Shown: positions 26,116 to 36,559, counted from the first letter of the stretch. The stretch is 64,000 nucleotides of DNA from Rhodoligotrophos sp. CJ14 (GCF_038811545.1 NZ_CP133319.1:3191516-3255515); one strand, 5' to 3'. The notes: generated by a model from the sequence alone, not told the origin. Numbers and translations: made by a program.

Positions 26116-26143
26116 TTGGACGCTTCTCAGGATGTCTTATATC
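26116..26143 (+). promoter_or_regulatory. Possible sigma-70 promoter for the Tim44-like gene
   Basis: TTGGAC (26116-26121) and TATATC (26138-26143) separated by 16 bp, about 100 bp before the ATG at 26242. It is the best housekeeping-type match in the 226-bp divergent gap between fxsA and this gene. A 7-bp inverted repeat TTTCACG/CGTGAAA (26081-26106) lies just upstream. Confidence 0.35.
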
Positions 26144-26241
26144 TTGTTCTGAGCAGACCCTTGCAATACGTGCCGTCGCGATCGTGGCTAATTTGTCGTG
26201 ACAGCATATGACCCCACACACCGGACGGCCGGATCGCCATC

Positions 26242-26979
26242 ATGACCGACGCTTTTGACCCTCTCAACCTTCTACTTCTCGGCATAGCCGTAGTGGTCTT
26301 CTTGCGGCTGCGCAGCGTCCTTGGTCGCCGCACCGGCAATGAACGGCCGCCGATCGACCCCTTCGCGCGCAACGAGCGCGACCGCGCTCAGGCCACGGCT
26401 AACGCTCAGGATGGGAAGGTCATCAGCCTTCCCCAGCGCGATAATCGCAAGGCTGAGCCGACGCCGATCAGTCAGGGTGACGACAAAGCCCCGGTCTGGA
26501 AGGGGTATGCCGCGGAAGGTTCGGCCGTTGCTTCGGGGCTGGAGGCGATCGCACGGGCGGATGCGAACTTCACGCCGAAATCGTTCCTGGAAGGCGCCCG
26601 CGCAGCTTACGAGATGATAGTGATGGCCTTTGCCGAAGGCGACCGGCTGACCCTTCGCAACCTCCTCAGCAAGGAGGTGTTCGATGGCTTCAGCGCTGCT
26701 CTGGATGAGCGCGAACGCGAGGGGCTGGTCAATGAAACCACCTTTGTCGGTATCAATGAGGCTAGTATCGTCGATGCGCGGCTCGAGGGGCGCCAGGCGT
26801 TTGTGGCGGTGAAATTCGCCAGTCAGCTGATCACGGCTGTCAAGAACCGCTCCGGTGAGCTGGTCGACGGCGACCCCACCAAGATCCGCGATGTGAATGA
26901 TATCTGGACCTTCGCGCGCGATACCAAGGCGCGTGATCCCAATTGGAGCTTGGTGGCGACCGAGGCGCCGTCTGCATAG
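26242..26979 (+). CDS. Tim44/TimA family membrane-anchored protein
   Basis: Protein of 245 aa with an N-terminal membrane anchor (about residues 8-25, LNLLLLGIAVVVFLRLRSVLG), a charged, low-complexity linker and a C-terminal Tim44-like domain (about 105-240: FLEGARAAYEMIVMAFAEGD, then W.FARD..A.DPNW.L). Tim44 homologues in alphaproteobacteria are thought to help membrane protein insertion or quality control; the function here is inferred from family only. Confidence 0.87.
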   Translation: MTDAFDPLNLLLLGIAVVVFLRLRSVLGRRTGNERPPIDPFARNERDRAQATANAQDGKVISLPQRDNRKAEPTPISQGDDKAPVWKGYAAEGSAVASGLEAIARADANFTPKSFLEGARAAYEMIVMAFAEGDRLTLRNLLSKEVFDGFSAALDEREREGLVNETTFVGINEASIVDARLEGRQAFVAVKFASQLITAVKNRSGELVDGDPTKIRDVNDIWTFARDTKARDPNWSLVATEAPSA

Positions 26980-27239
26980 AGACGGCCCTGCCGCGGTCTT
27001 TTCTGCGGCGGCGTGATGGCTCCGCCAACAGATCATTAACCAAGATTGCACTAGGCTTAAGGACGAGCCATAAACGCGGCGCTTATCCGGTCGGGCGACC
27101 GTCGAGCCGCCCCTGAGAGTTTGTCCTCCCTATGTTCTTGTCATGTCTTAGGTTTCTGCGGCCATGTGGAATTGGCCGCCATAGCTGCTTGTGGCCAATC
27201 TGCCGCCCCGGCTTGTTCCGTGCCTCCGCAAAAGCCGCT

Positions 27240-28400
27240 ATGAGCCTTTTGGTGCTCATATCGATAGTCGCGTGGTGGCCCATGAACCGGGTGCAGGCCA
27301 GAACACTGGCAGCCGTCACTTATTCCAGCATTCCTGGCTGGGCGGCCGACAATCATGCCGAGGCACTCGCCGCTTTTCAGCTTTCCTGCCAGGAAATGCT
27401 TACCACCGGCCGCGGCTTTGCCGGCTCACCTCGCTTTGCCGGACGGCGGGCTGATTGGCTGCCGGTCTGCCGGGCGGCTCTCGCCTTGGGCGCGCAGACA
27501 CCGGCTCAGGCCCGCAGCTTCTTCGAAAAGCACTTCACGCCGCTGGCGGTCAGTCTGGCGGCTAATGGCAGCAGTCTCTTCACCGGCTATTTCGAGCCCG
27601 AGGTCGAGGGATCGCTGACGCCGGGCGGGCCTTACGTGGTTCCGCTCTTCCGCAAGCCCGAGGATCTCGTCACCTTCGATGCCGCCACCGAGAAGCGCAT
27701 CGGGGTCCGCTATGGCCGCCGTGTCAATGGCCAGCCAAAACCCTATTGGGCGAGGCAGGAAATAGAGCAGGGCGCGTTGAAGGGCAGGGGGCTCGAGCTT
27801 GTCTGGCTGAAGCGCTGGGAAGATGCCTTCTTCGTCCACGTTCAGGGCTCGGGCCGGGTCCGTCTGCCGAATGGCCGCGTGATGCGCGTCGGCTTTGCTG
27901 CCAAGTCGGGATTGCCATACACGCCCATCGGGCGGATCCTTGTCGAACGTGGCGAGATTGCCCGCGATCAGGTCTCGATGCAAACCATCCTGGCTTGGCT
28001 TGCCCGTCATCCCGATCAGGCGCGCAGCCTCATGTGGCACAACAAATCTTTTGTGTTCTTTCGTCCTGTGGAACTCGAACGGCCTGATCTCGGCCCGGTG
28101 GGCGCCCAGCACGTTCAGCTCACGCCGGAGCGCAGCCTTGCAGTCGATCGCGCCTTCTATGCCTTTGGCACCCCGATCTGGCTCGACACCGCCGTACCGT
28201 CGGGCCCTCAGGGTGCGCTTGTGCCCATGCGCCGTCTGATGATCGCGCAGGACACCGGAACGGCCATCAAGGGGCAGGTGCGCGGCGATGTCTTCTGGGG
28301 CGCCGGCGAGCGGGCCGCACACATCGCCGGTCTTATGCAGAGCCCCGGCCGCGTGACCATTCTCGTGCCGAATGCGGTCGCGGCGCGACTGCCCCGTTGA
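27240..28400 (+). CDS. mltA: Membrane-bound lytic transglycosylase MltA
   Basis: Periplasmic murein lytic transglycosylase (386 aa from this start). It has the MltA domain (SSLFTGYFEPEVEGSLT; RVNGQPKPYWARQEIEQGAL) and the C-terminal 3D domain, whose catalytic aspartate lies in the MIAQDTGTAIKGQVRGDVFWG segment. The start is unresolved: ATG 27240 gives a hydrophobic export signal, TTG 27213 adds positive charges before it, and the open frame reaches ATG 27132; none has a clear ribosome site. No lipobox is seen. The next gene starts 5 bp after the stop. Confidence 0.88.
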   Translation: MSLLVLISIVAWWPMNRVQARTLAAVTYSSIPGWAADNHAEALAAFQLSCQEMLTTGRGFAGSPRFAGRRADWLPVCRAALALGAQTPAQARSFFEKHFTPLAVSLAANGSSLFTGYFEPEVEGSLTPGGPYVVPLFRKPEDLVTFDAATEKRIGVRYGRRVNGQPKPYWARQEIEQGALKGRGLELVWLKRWEDAFFVHVQGSGRVRLPNGRVMRVGFAAKSGLPYTPIGRILVERGEIARDQVSMQTILAWLARHPDQARSLMWHNKSFVFFRPVELERPDLGPVGAQHVQLTPERSLAVDRAFYAFGTPIWLDTAVPSGPQGALVPMRRLMIAQDTGTAIKGQVRGDVFWGAGERAAHIAGLMQSPGRVTILVPNAVAARLPR

Positions 28401-28405
28401 GAACC

Positions 28406-29047
28406 ATGACACGGCGGAAGAAACGTGGTGCCGAAGTTCCCGACATGGAACTCTGGCTGAAGGTGACGGAGAGCGTAACGCCGCTTCACAAGCGGGTACG
28501 CTCCTCCACCTCGATCACCACTGAGGCTCCGCCGTCCGAGTCCATCAAGGCGCAGCCGACACCTCCGGCTCCGTCACAGAGGCAAAAGCCACCTAGAATG
28601 CCTGCCTCGCTTCGTCAGCCGATTCCGCAGCCGGCGAGGCCCTCGCCCAGCCTGCCGCCACTGACCGGCATTGACCGGCGCACCGGGCAGAGACTATTGC
28701 GCGGCCAGATTCCGATCGGGTCACGGATCGACTTGCATGGGGAGAGCCTGGAAACGGCCCGCATCCGCCTCTTCGCTTACCTGACGCAGGCATATGAGCG
28801 CGGTCAGCGGTTCACGATTGTGGTCACTGGCAAAGGCTCGGCGCCCTTCGCGAGGCACATGCTGCACGGCTTTGACCCGTATGACACGCCCGAGCGTGGT
28901 GGCCGGATCCGACGCGCGCTGCCCGTGTGGTTCAGCGAGCCGCAATTCCGCCGCATCGTATCCGGCTTTCAGCCGGCACATCCCAGGCATGGCGGCGGTG
29001 GGGCCTTCTACGTGCGGCTGCGCAGGAATCCCGATATCAGACGATGA
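28406..29047 (+). CDS. Smr domain protein
   Basis: Protein of 213 aa with a basic N-terminus, a Pro-rich linker (about 45-90) and a C-terminal Smr domain carrying the IDLHGES motif and IVVTGKGS, the segments expected of the MutS2 C-terminal-type nuclease domain. The ATG at 28406 is preferred to the TTG at 28397 that overlaps the mltA stop. The stop overlaps the next start as ATGA. Alone, Smr domains act as nicking endonucleases or RNA-cleaving domains; the function here is not known. Confidence 0.82.
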   Translation: MTRRKKRGAEVPDMELWLKVTESVTPLHKRVRSSTSITTEAPPSESIKAQPTPPAPSQRQKPPRMPASLRQPIPQPARPSPSLPPLTGIDRRTGQRLLRGQIPIGSRIDLHGESLETARIRLFAYLTQAYERGQRFTIVVTGKGSAPFARHMLHGFDPYDTPERGGRIRRALPVWFSEPQFRRIVSGFQPAHPRHGGGGAFYVRLRRNPDIRR

Positions 29048-29406
29048 CACCCTTCGGCCAGAAATTACGCGCCCTGCGCGCCGAGCGGGGCATTGAGCTC
29101 AAGGAAATGGCTGCCGCGGTCGGTGTCTCCGCGGCCTATCTTTCCGCTTTGGAGCACGGCCGGCGCGGCCGCCCAAGCTGGCCGCTGCTCCAGCGCATCA
29201 TTGCTTACTTCAATGTGATCTGGGATGATGCCGAGGAGCTGACCCGCCTGGCGCGCCTCTCGAACCCGCGCGCGGTCGTCGATACCGCAGGCCTTTCACC
29301 CAAGGCGACCGAGCTTGCCAATCTGCTGGCCGAGCGTATCGGCGAGTTGAGTGAAGATGAACTCGACAGGCTCTTGCGGCATCTGCGCCAGCGCCCGCCT
29401 GAATAG
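29044..29406 (+). CDS. XRE family helix-turn-helix regulator
   Basis: Small DNA-binding protein (120 aa). The Cro/CI-type helix-turn-helix covers residues about 4-62 (LRAERGIELKEMAAAVGVSAAYLSALEHG). The C-terminal part has SPKATELANLLAERIGELSEDELDRL, predicted helical and perhaps a dimer interface. The start overlaps the smr stop (ATGA), so it is made from the mltA-smr transcript. The longer open frame starting at 28927 lies within smr and is not used. Targets are unknown. Confidence 0.85.
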   Translation: MTPFGQKLRALRAERGIELKEMAAAVGVSAAYLSALEHGRRGRPSWPLLQRIIAYFNVIWDDAEELTRLARLSNPRAVVDTAGLSPKATELANLLAERIGELSEDELDRLLRHLRQRPPE

Positions 29407-29419
29407 GCAGCCGCTGGGC

Positions 29420-29785
29420 TCAGTAGGAAGCGAGGCCTAGTTCCTTTTGCACGCGCTTGGGCAGCCCGGCGGCAACGAGCCTGTGGCTTTCCGCGAGGTA
29501 ATCCTTGAGGGCGGCATCGTCCATGGCGTCATCCCTCTGACGTTGGATCCACTTCATGCCGCGCGAGGCAAGATAGGGCGCGGGCCGCAAGCCGGGCTGT
29601 TCGCGAAGGATATCATAGGCGATGGGGGAGCATTTGAACGTTACCCAAAGCTCGCCCCCATCGTGCGCGCCGGCGATGGCGAACACCTTGCCCGCTACTT
29701 TCCAGACATGCGAGCCACCCCATTGCACCACATGGGTCGCATGGGGCAGCGAAGCGCAGAAGCTGTTATAATCCTCAAGCCGCAC
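29420..29785 (-). CDS. MmcQ/YjbR family protein
   Basis: Small protein (121 aa) of the YjbR double-wing fold: N-terminal helix with CASLPHATHVVQWG, then KVAGKVFAIAG and ELWVTFKCSP. YjbR members are suspected DNA-binding or nucleotide-related proteins, but no biochemical role is established. It lies downstream of hslU on the same strand, separated by a palindromic repeat, and is convergent with the XRE gene 13 bp away. Confidence 0.8.
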   Translation of the reverse strand: MRLEDYNSFCASLPHATHVVQWGGSHVWKVAGKVFAIAGAHDGGELWVTFKCSPIAYDILREQPGLRPAPYLASRGMKWIQRQRDDAMDDAALKDYLAESHRLVAAGLPKRVQKELGLASY

Positions 29786-29801
29786 GCCTGTATCCCGGGA
29801 C

Positions 29802-29833
29802 TAGAGTGTGATCGCCAAGGGCGAAGCGCTCTA
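29802..29833. repeat. TAGAGC-type palindromic repeat after hslU
   Basis: A 32-bp element bounded by TAGAG on the plus strand (29802) and CTCTA (29829-29833). Read on the minus strand it begins TAGAGCGCTTCGCCC; its first three bases are the hslU stop codon. Internally CGCCAAGGGCG (29813-29823) can fold as a short hairpin. Confidence 0.5.
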
Positions 29834-31138
29834 AAGAATGAATTTCGAGAGATCGCTGTTCTTGGCGAGATCGCCGATCCGCTCGCGGACATAAGCTGCA
29901 TCGATCGAAATCGCGGCGCCCGATTTGTCGCTCGCATCGAAGCTGATTTCATCGAGCACCCGCTCCATCACGGTGTGCAAACGGCGGGCGCCGATATTCT
30001 CCACCGTAGAGTTGATATCGACAGCGAGATCAGCGAGTGCATCGACCCCGTCATCCGTGAAGTCGAGGGTCACGCCTTCCGTCCCGATGAGCGCCTTGTA
30101 TTGCCGAATGAGGCTTGCCTCCGGTTCAGTCAGGATGCGGCGGAAGTCATCGCGCGTGAGCGGATTGAGCTCCACCCGGATCGGCAGCCGGCCCTGCAGC
30201 TCCGGCAAAAGATCCGAAGGCTTGGCGATATGGAACGCGCCCGAGGCGATGAACAGCACATGGTCGCTCTTCACCGGCCCGTATTTGGTCGCAACGGTCG
30301 TGCCCTCGAGCAGCGGCAGCAGATCGCGCTGGACGCCCTCCCGGCTGACATCTCCGCCAACCCGCTCGCCGGATCGGGCGCAGACCTTGTCCAGCTCGTC
30401 CAGAAACACGATGCCGTGGTTCTCGACGAGCGCGATCGCCTCCTGCGTGATCTGATCTTGATCGAGCAGCTTGTCCGATTCTTCCGCCATCAACACGTCA
30501 TAGCTTGCCCGCACCGTCATCCGTCTTGGCTTGGTGCGCTGGCCGAAGGCCTTGCCCAGCATGTCGCTGAGATTGACCATGCCGATCTGAGCGCCGGGCA
30601 TGCCGGGAATCTCGAAGGAGGGCATACCGCCGGTGTCGAGCACCTGGACCTCGATCTCCTTATCGTCGAGCTCACCGTCGCGCAGCTTGCGCCGGAAGGC
30701 GTCCCGCGTGGACTCGGTCGCGCTCTTGCCCACCAGCGCATCCAGCACCCGCTCTTCCGCGTGAAGCTGAGCGGCCGCCTCGACCTCCTTGCGCCGCTTC
30801 TGCCGCACGAGACCAATGGACACTTCAACGAGATCGCGGATGATCTGCTCCACATCGCGGCCGACATAGCCGACTTCGGTGAACTTGGTCGCCTCGACCT
30901 TGATGAAAGGCGCGTTCGCAAGCTTGGCCAGGCGGCGGGCGATCTCGGTCTTGCCAACGCCGGTTGGCCCGATCATCAGGATGTTCTTCGGCAGAACCTC
31001 CTCGCGCAGCCCATCCTCCAGCTGCTGGCGGCGCCAGCGATTGCGTAGGGCGATGGCCACGGCGCGCTTTGCATCGCGCTGGCCGACAATAAAGCGGTCG
31101 AGTTCCGAAACGATCTCACGCGGTGAGAAGTCTGTCAT
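29831..31138 (-). CDS. hslU: ATP-dependent protease ATPase subunit HslU
   Basis: AAA+ unfoldase (435 aa) of the HslUV protease. Walker A is [16 protein letters not shown] (about 58-73); the pore loop is GYVG in [13 protein letters not shown]; the intermediate I-domain follows, with Walker B FLDELDKV and a C-terminal helical domain ending FIL, the tail that docks into HslV. It follows hslV after 42 bp on the same transcript. The stop codon is formed by the palindromic repeat. Confidence 0.95.
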   Translation of the reverse strand: MTDFSPREIVSELDRFIVGQRDAKRAVAIALRNRWRRQQLEDGLREEVLPKNILMIGPTGVGKTEIARRLAKLANAPFIKVEATKFTEVGYVGRDVEQIIRDLVEVSIGLVRQKRRKEVEAAAQLHAEERVLDALVGKSATESTRDAFRRKLRDGELDDKEIEVQVLDTGGMPSFEIPGMPGAQIGMVNLSDMLGKAFGQRTKPRRMTVRASYDVLMAEESDKLLDQDQITQEAIALVENHGIVFLDELDKVCARSGERVGGDVSREGVQRDLLPLLEGTTVATKYGPVKSDHVLFIASGAFHIAKPSDLLPELQGRLPIRVELNPLTRDDFRRILTEPEASLIRQYKALIGTEGVTLDFTDDGVDALADLAVDINSTVENIGARRLHTVMERVLDEISFDASDKSGAAISIDAAYVRERIGDLAKNSDLSKFIL

Positions 31139-31180
31139 TGAAGTCTCGCTTGGATAGATGGACGGCTCGCAGCTGAGAGC

Positions 31181-31738
31181 TCAGTCCTCTTGCAGTGTTT
31201 CGATTGTCAGGCTGTCATTCGTGTAGATGCAGATCTCGGCCGCGATCTTCATGGCGCGCCGGGCAATCTCCACCGGATCATGCTCGCTGTCGATGAGCGC
31301 GCGTGCCGCCGCCAGCGCGAACTGACCCCCGGAACCGATGCCCATCAACCCGCCTTCCGGCTCGAGCACGTCGCCATTGCCGGTCAGAACGAGGCTCACC
31401 TTGGGATCGGCCACGATCATCATGGCCTCGAGCCGGCGCAGATAGCGGTCGGTGCGCCAGTCTTTCGCCATTTCCACACAGGCGCGGGTCAACTGCCCCG
31501 GATGTTTTTCGAGCTTGCCTTCCAGCCGCTCGAACAGCGTCATGGCATCCGCGGTGGCTCCGGCGAACCCGGCGATCACCTTGCCGGTGCCCAGTGGCCT
31601 CACTTTACGGGCATTGGATTTGATGACGGTGTTACCAAAGCTGACCTGGCCATCGCCTGCAATGACGACCTTGTTTCCCTTGCGCACCGTGAGAATGGTG
31701 GTTCCGTGCCATTGCGGCATCTGCTCGTTCGCGCTCAA
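31181..31738 (-). CDS. hslV: ATP-dependent protease peptidase subunit HslV
   Basis: Threonine peptidase (about 185 aa) forming the proteolytic core with HslU. The N-terminal nucleophile region is [13 protein letters not shown], followed by [12 protein letters not shown] and the family segment [17 protein letters not shown]. The TTG at 31738 is chosen because GAGG lies 6 nt before it; the ATG at 31720 is the alternative. Processing before the threonine of GTTIL is expected from the family. It is divergent from hisB across a 170-bp gap. Confidence 0.93.
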   Translation of the reverse strand: MSANEQMPQWHGTTILTVRKGNKVVIAGDGQVSFGNTVIKSNARKVRPLGTGKVIAGFAGATADAMTLFERLEGKLEKHPGQLTRACVEMAKDWRTDRYLRRLEAMMIVADPKVSLVLTGNGDVLEPEGGLMGIGSGGQFALAAARALIDSEHDPVEIARRAMKIAAEICIYTNDSLTIETLQED

Positions 31739-31908
31739 CCTTCGCCTCGTGATTTGTGATCCGGCGCCACATCTATGTAGTGACTGCGCCAAATAAAAGA
31801 TTGCAATACACAATCCTGCCGCGTGGCGAGACTGCCCTTTGATCTCCGGCGCCTAGCTGATAAAAGACGCCGGCGGCCCATCACGCTGCCGAGAGAACGG
31901 AGCCTCCG

Positions 31909-32511
31909 GTGCGCAAAGCGAATATAGAACGCAAAACCAACGAGACCTCCATCTCGGTCTCCGTCAATCTCGACGGCACCGGGCGGTTCTCCATTGCCAC
32001 CGGCATAGGCTTTCTCGACCATATGCTCGAGCAGCTTTCGCGGCATTCGCTCATCGACATCGAGGTGAAGGCTGAGGGCGATCTCCACATCGACCTGCAC
32101 CATACCGTGGAAGACACCGGCATTGCCCTTGGCCAGGCAGTCGCGAAGGCATTGGGCAATAAGGCGGGTATTCGCCGCTATGCCAGCATTGATCTCGCGA
32201 TGGATGAAGCGCTCACCCGCGTGGCGCTCGATGTTTCCGGTCGGCCTTTCCTCGTTTGGAAGGTGAACTTCCCCACTCAAAAGGTGGGTGACTTCGATAC
32301 CGAGCTGTTTCGTGAGTGGTTCCAGGCCTTCGCGCAGAATGCCGGTATCACCACCCATGTTGAGAATTTATATGGCGAGAACAGCCACCATATAGCAGAG
32401 ACCTGCTTCAAGGCTTTGGCGCGGTCGCTGCGGGCGGCCATAGAGCCGGACCCGCGCAGCAGTGGTGCGGTACCTTCGACCAAGGGCACGCTCGGCGGTT
32501 CAACCGCCTGA
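31909..32511 (+). CDS. hisB: Imidazoleglycerol-phosphate dehydratase
   Basis: Histidine biosynthesis enzyme (200 aa), monofunctional as in most bacteria. Metal-binding motifs are [14 protein letters not shown] and [29 protein letters not shown] is the family signature. The start is GTG with a CGGAG box before it. First gene of the run hisB-DUF2628-hisH-hisA-hisF-hisE-coaA, divergent from hslVU. Confidence 0.95.
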   Translation: MRKANIERKTNETSISVSVNLDGTGRFSIATGIGFLDHMLEQLSRHSLIDIEVKAEGDLHIDLHHTVEDTGIALGQAVAKALGNKAGIRRYASIDLAMDEALTRVALDVSGRPFLVWKVNFPTQKVGDFDTELFREWFQAFAQNAGITTHVENLYGENSHHIAETCFKALARSLRAAIEPDPRSSGAVPSTKGTLGGSTA

Positions 32512-32529
32512 CGTCTGACGGACTGGAAA

Positions 32530-33039
32530 ATGTCGATCAAGACCTACACGGTCCATCATCGCAGCAGCGATCGAGAGGGCATTCTGGCCAAGCCCGACGA
32601 ACTCGACTTCGTCAAGGAAGGCTTTTCGTGGCCGGCATTCTTCCTGCCCCTCGTCTGGCTGATCTACAAGCGGATGTGGATCGTCCTGGCCTTTTTCATT
32701 CTGGTGAGCGTGTGCATCGGACTGCTCCCGAAGGTTCTGCCGGTGACGCCGCTCGCCCAGGCAATCCTTGGGGCTGGTATTAACCTGGTGATGGGCTTTC
32801 AGGGCAATGATCTCTTGCGCTGGTCACTCGCCCGCCGCGGGCGTCGCGAGATTGCCGTGGTGATGGGCGATGGCCTTGCCGGGGCGGAACACAGGTTTTT
32901 CACTGGGCTGGTCGCGGGGACCGGCCGGGAGATTGGCTCCATACCAAGCGGCCCCGCCGCGCGCGAAATGCCCCGCGGGCCGATCGCTCCGATGGCCGCG
33001 GGCGACTACTCCATTCTCCCCGAACCGGGACGCGTATGA
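32530..33039 (+). CDS. DUF2628 membrane protein
   Basis: Protein of 169 aa with the DUF2628 pattern: [21 protein letters not shown] (about 30-50), a second hydrophobic helix (about 52-72), a third (about 76-90) and the basic [10 protein letters not shown] segment, followed by a Gly/Ala/Pro-rich tail. Function is unknown. It lies inside the histidine run in many Rhizobiales without an evident link to histidine. Its stop overlaps the hisH start as ATGA. Confidence 0.8.
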   Translation: MSIKTYTVHHRSSDREGILAKPDELDFVKEGFSWPAFFLPLVWLIYKRMWIVLAFFILVSVCIGLLPKVLPVTPLAQAILGAGINLVMGFQGNDLLRWSLARRGRREIAVVMGDGLAGAEHRFFTGLVAGTGREIGSIPSGPAAREMPRGPIAPMAAGDYSILPEPGRV

Positions 33040-33689
33040 TGAAGGTGGCAATCGTCGATTACGGCTCCGGCAATCTCCGGTCGGCCCATAAGGCGTTCGA
33101 GCGAGCCGTGCGCGAACAGGACCTTGATGCACAGGTGGTCGTCACCGGCAACCCGGCCGAGGTCGCCTCTGCTGATCGGGTGGTGCTTCCCGGCGTTGGT
33201 GCCTTTGCTGATTGTCGCGCAGGCTTGCTGGCGATCGAGGGCATGTGGGAAACGCTGGACGAGGTGGTCCGGGTCAAGGCGCGTCCCTTCATCGGCATCT
33301 GCGTCGGCATGCAGCTCATGGCCGAGCGTGGCCTTGAATACGGCACCTGGGACGGCTTTGGCTGGATCAGCGGCGATGTCGTCCGCATCGAGCCCGAGGA
33401 TCCCGCCCTCAAGGTTCCACATATGGGCTGGAACACGCTAAGCCAGGTCCGGCCCCATCCGGTGCTTGATGGCATCGAGCTCGGGCCGGACGGGCTGCAC
33501 GCCTATTTCGTTCATTCCTATCACCTGGCGGCCCGTGATCGCGCGCAGATCATCGCCGAGACCAGCTATGGCGGTCCGTTGGTTGCCATCGTCGCCCGTG
33601 ACACGGTGATCGGAACGCAATTTCACCCCGAAAAAAGTCAGCGTCTCGGCCTGAGGCTGATCGGCAATTTCCTCCGGTGGCGTCCATGA
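33036..33689 (+). CDS. hisH: Imidazole glycerol phosphate synthase subunit HisH
   Basis: Glutamine amidotransferase subunit (217 aa) that supplies ammonia to HisF. The class I triad is visible: Cys89 in GICVGMQL, and His197 with Glu199 in QFHPEKS. The oxyanion strand is [12 protein letters not shown]. The start overlaps the DUF2628 stop, and the stop overlaps the hisA ATG. Confidence 0.95.
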   Translation: MMKVAIVDYGSGNLRSAHKAFERAVREQDLDAQVVVTGNPAEVASADRVVLPGVGAFADCRAGLLAIEGMWETLDEVVRVKARPFIGICVGMQLMAERGLEYGTWDGFGWISGDVVRIEPEDPALKVPHMGWNTLSQVRPHPVLDGIELGPDGLHAYFVHSYHLAARDRAQIIAETSYGGPLVAIVARDTVIGTQFHPEKSQRLGLRLIGNFLRWRP

Positions 33690-34429
33690 TCCTGTTCCCG
33701 GCAATCGACCTCAAGGACGGGGTCTGCGTCCGCCTCAAGCGTGGCGAGATGGCGGACGCGACCATCTACAATCAGGATCCGGCAGCGCAGGCGGCGGAAT
33801 TCGAGGCGCAAGGCTTTGAGTGGCTGCATGTGGTGGACCTGAATGGCGCCTTCGCAGGCCGCAGCAGCAACGCCGAAGCCGTGGAAGCGATCATCGCTGC
33901 GGTCAAGATGCCCGTTCAGCTTGGCGGTGGGATCCGCGACATGGCTGGGATTGAGAGCTGGCTGGCCAAGGGCGTTCGCCGCGTCATTCTCGGCACTGTG
34001 GCGGTGCGCAATCCCGATCTGGTGCGCGAGGCCGCACGCGCCTTTCCCGGGCGGGTCGCGGTGGGCATCGACGCGCGCGGCGGCCGGGTGGCGGTCGAAG
34101 GCTGGGCCGAGACCTCGGATATCGAGGCGGCAGATCTCGCTCGCCGCATCGAGGATGCCGGTGTTGCGGCGATCATCTATACCGACATCGACCGTGATGG
34201 CATTCTCACGGGCCTGAACATACCGGCCACCCTGGCCTTGGCCCACGCCATTTCGATCCCGGTCATTGCCTCGGGCGGGCTTGCCTCGATGGACGATGTG
34301 AAGCGGTTGCTCGAGCCCGATTGCGCCGTGCTGGAAGGAGCAATCTCGGGCCGGGCCCTCTATGACGGCCGGCTTGATGCCCGCGCCGCCCTGCAGCTGA
34401 TCGCAGAAGCGAGGTCGGCCCATGCTTAA
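33686..34429 (+). CDS. hisA: ProFAR isomerase HisA
   Basis: Beta-alpha barrel isomerase (247 aa) for the fourth histidine step. Motifs: [14 protein letters not shown] with the catalytic Asp near residue 8, QLGGGIRD for phosphate binding, and [13 protein letters not shown] with the second aspartate. The ATG at 33686 overlaps the hisH TGA; a GTG nine bases upstream is less likely. It overlaps hisF by 8 bp. Confidence 0.95.
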   Translation: MILFPAIDLKDGVCVRLKRGEMADATIYNQDPAAQAAEFEAQGFEWLHVVDLNGAFAGRSSNAEAVEAIIAAVKMPVQLGGGIRDMAGIESWLAKGVRRVILGTVAVRNPDLVREAARAFPGRVAVGIDARGGRVAVEGWAETSDIEAADLARRIEDAGVAAIIYTDIDRDGILTGLNIPATLALAHAISIPVIASGGLASMDDVKRLLEPDCAVLEGAISGRALYDGRLDARAALQLIAEARSAHA

Positions 34430-35195
34430 GGCCAGAGTGATCCCCTGCCTTGACGTCAAAGACGGGCGCGTGGTCAAGGGCGTTCAATTCGTCGAGCTGC
34501 GTGATGCCGGTGATCCCGTTGAGGCCGCGCGCGCCTATGACGCGGCAGGAGCGGATGAGCTCTGCTTTCTCGATATCACGGCATCTCACGAGAATCGGGG
34601 CATTATTTTTGATGTGGTGGCCAAGACGGCCGAACATTGCTTCATGCCGCTGACGGTCGGTGGCGGCGTGCGCACCACGGACGATGTGCGCAAGCTGCTT
34701 CTGGCCGGCGCCGATAAGGTCTCGATCAACACCGCGGCGGTGAACGACCGCAACTTTGTTGCGCGCGCTGCAGAGAAGTTCGGCAGCCAATGCATTGTCG
34801 TCGCAATTGACGCAAGGCGCGTATCGGCCGAGGGAGAACCGGCCCGCTGGGAGATCTTCACCCATGGCGGCCGCAACGCGACCGGGATTGATGCCATCGA
34901 ATTTGCTCGCGAGGTCGTGTCCCTCGGGGCCGGGGAAATCTTGCTGACCTCCATGGATCGCGACGGCACCAAGTCTGGCTTCGATCTCGCCTTGACTCGG
35001 GCGGTCGCCGACGCCGTCACCGTGCCCGTCATTGCATCCGGCGGCGTCGGCACCCTTGATCATCTGGTACAAGGGGTGAAGCAGGGCCATGCGAGCGCCG
35101 TTCTCGCCGCCTCGATCTTCCATTTCGGCACTTACACCATTGGGCAAGCCAAACAGCATATGGCCGGTGCGGGTATTCCTATGCGTCTTGCCTGA
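34422..35195 (+). CDS. hisF: Imidazole glycerol phosphate synthase subunit HisF
   Basis: Cyclase subunit (257 aa) partnering HisH to make imidazoleglycerol phosphate and AICAR. Motifs: [19 protein letters not shown] with the catalytic Asp, LTVGGGVRT, and [15 protein letters not shown] with the second aspartate. The start lies 8 bp inside hisA. A short inverted repeat follows at 35206. Confidence 0.96.
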   Translation: MLKARVIPCLDVKDGRVVKGVQFVELRDAGDPVEAARAYDAAGADELCFLDITASHENRGIIFDVVAKTAEHCFMPLTVGGGVRTTDDVRKLLLAGADKVSINTAAVNDRNFVARAAEKFGSQCIVVAIDARRVSAEGEPARWEIFTHGGRNATGIDAIEFAREVVSLGAGEILLTSMDRDGTKSGFDLALTRAVADAVTVPVIASGGVGTLDHLVQGVKQGHASAVLAASIFHFGTYTIGQAKQHMAGAGIPMRLA

Positions 35196-35205
35196 TATTC
35201 CCACT

Positions 35206-35226
35206 GGGCCGATGACAAGCCGGCCC
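35206..35226. other. Hairpin between hisF and hisE
   Basis: GGGCCG/CGGCCC stem of 6 bp with a 9-nt loop, 10 bp after the hisF stop and 45 bp before hisE. No T-run follows. It could slow transcription or protect the upstream mRNA; a weak feature. Confidence 0.3.
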
Positions 35227-35271
35227 TATGCTGATAAGCCCAGCGCGATGTGAGCAGGACTTGCTGAGTTG

Positions 35272-35607
35272 ATGAATACTCAATCTCCATACGGGCTCGA
35301 AGTCTTGGCGCGCCTTGTGGCCACCATTCATGAGCGCCGTTCAGCAAGCCCTGACAAATCCTATACAGCCCAGCTGGTCGCCAGAGGCGTTCCGGTCTGT
35401 GCGAAAAAGCTGGGGGAAGAGGCCGTTGAGGTTGCCATCGCCGCCGTGTCGGGCGATCGGAAGTCGCTGACGGCGGAAGCCGCTGATCTCCTGTTTCACC
35501 TCGTGGTCTTGCTGGAGGCCGCTGATCTGCCACTGCCGGATGTCATGGCGGAACTTGCGCGCCGCGAAGGTGTGAGCGGCATCGTTGAAAAAGCTGGGCG
35601 TTCCTGA
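35272..35607 (+). CDS. hisE: Phosphoribosyl-ATP pyrophosphohydrolase
   Basis: Histidine biosynthesis step 2 enzyme (111 aa), MazG-like all-helical fold. Motifs: [23 protein letters not shown] with the metal-binding glutamates, and [14 protein letters not shown]. The ATG at 35272 is preferred to the TTG three bases before it. Separate from HisI, as is common in alphaproteobacteria. coaA starts one base after the stop. Confidence 0.95.
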   Translation: MNTQSPYGLEVLARLVATIHERRSASPDKSYTAQLVARGVPVCAKKLGEEAVEVAIAAVSGDRKSLTAEAADLLFHLVVLLEAADLPLPDVMAELARREGVSGIVEKAGRS

Positions 35608-35608
35608 G

Positions 35609-36559
35609 ATGAACGGGCGTGCGCTCAAATATTCGCCTTACCTTGTCTTCTCGCGAGATGAATGGGCAGAACTCAGGGCCGACACGCCATTGACCCTGAC
35701 CGAGACCGAGGTCTTGGAGCTGCGCGGTCTGAACGAGCGCATGCAGATCGACGAAGTGGTCGCGATCTACCTGCCTCTCGCCCGTCTGCTCAATCTCTAT
35801 GTCGAGCGAACCTATGAGCTCTTCCGGGCGACCCAGAAATTTCTGGGACGGAACGGGAGCAAGGTGCCCTTCATCATTGGCCTCGCCGGTAGTGTCGCCG
35901 TCGGCAAAAGCACGACTGCCCGTATCTTGCAGGCACTGCTCAGCCGCTCGCCGAATTCGCCCCATGTTGCCCTCGTGCCCACTGACGGCTTCCTGTTTCC
36001 GAATGCCGTCTTGGAGCGGGAAGGCCTGATGACGCGGAAAGGCTTTCCGGAGAGCTACGATGTCACCAAGCTCTTGCATTTCCTGTCCGACATCAAATCG
36101 GGAAAGCACGCGGTCAAGGCTCCGGTCTACTCCCATCTGTCCTATGATGTCCTTCCCTCCGAGGGGCTGACCATCGACCAACCGGATGTCCTGATCGTCG
36201 AGGGGCTGAACGTATTGCAGCCCGCAACCCTGCCCAAGGATGGCAAGGCCATACCCTTCGTTTCGGACTTTTTCGATTTTTCGATTTACCTCGACGCCGA
36301 AGAGCGGCTGTTGGAGGAATGGTATATCGAGCGCTTCTTCCGTCTCCGCGGCACGGCGTTCCGCGATCCCAGGTCCTATTTCCATCGCTACGCAAAAATC
36401 AGCGACGAAGAGACCCGGGAGGTGGCGCTGCGCCTGTGGAAGACCATCAACCTGGTCAATCTGCGGGAGAACATTCTCCCAACCCGCCAGCGCGCCGATC
36501 TCATCCTCACGAAGGGCGCTGATCACAGCATCCACGAGGTTCAGCTGCGCCGGCTTTAG
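35609..36559 (+). CDS. coaA: Pantothenate kinase type I
   Basis: CoaA (316 aa) phosphorylates pantothenate in the first step of CoA synthesis and is feedback-inhibited by CoA in the family. Walker A is [12 protein letters not shown] (about residues 91-102). [20 protein letters not shown] and YSHLSYDV are CoaA landmarks. The ATG at 35609 is one base after the hisE stop; the open frame begins at a TTG inside hisE. Its link to the his run is conserved in Rhizobiales. Confidence 0.95.
   Translation: MNGRALKYSPYLVFSRDEWAELRADTPLTLTETEVLELRGLNERMQIDEVVAIYLPLARLLNLYVERTYELFRATQKFLGRNGSKVPFIIGLAGSVAVGKSTTARILQALLSRSPNSPHVALVPTDGFLFPNAVLEREGLMTRKGFPESYDVTKLLHFLSDIKSGKHAVKAPVYSHLSYDVLPSEGLTIDQPDVLIVEGLNVLQPATLPKDGKAIPFVSDFFDFSIYLDAEERLLEEWYIERFFRLRGTAFRDPRSYFHRYAKISDEETREVALRLWKTINLVNLRENILPTRQRADLILTKGADHSIHEVQLRRL

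Noticed and set aside
29447-31048. 533-codon plus-strand open frame
   Set aside because: Antisense of yjbR and hslU.
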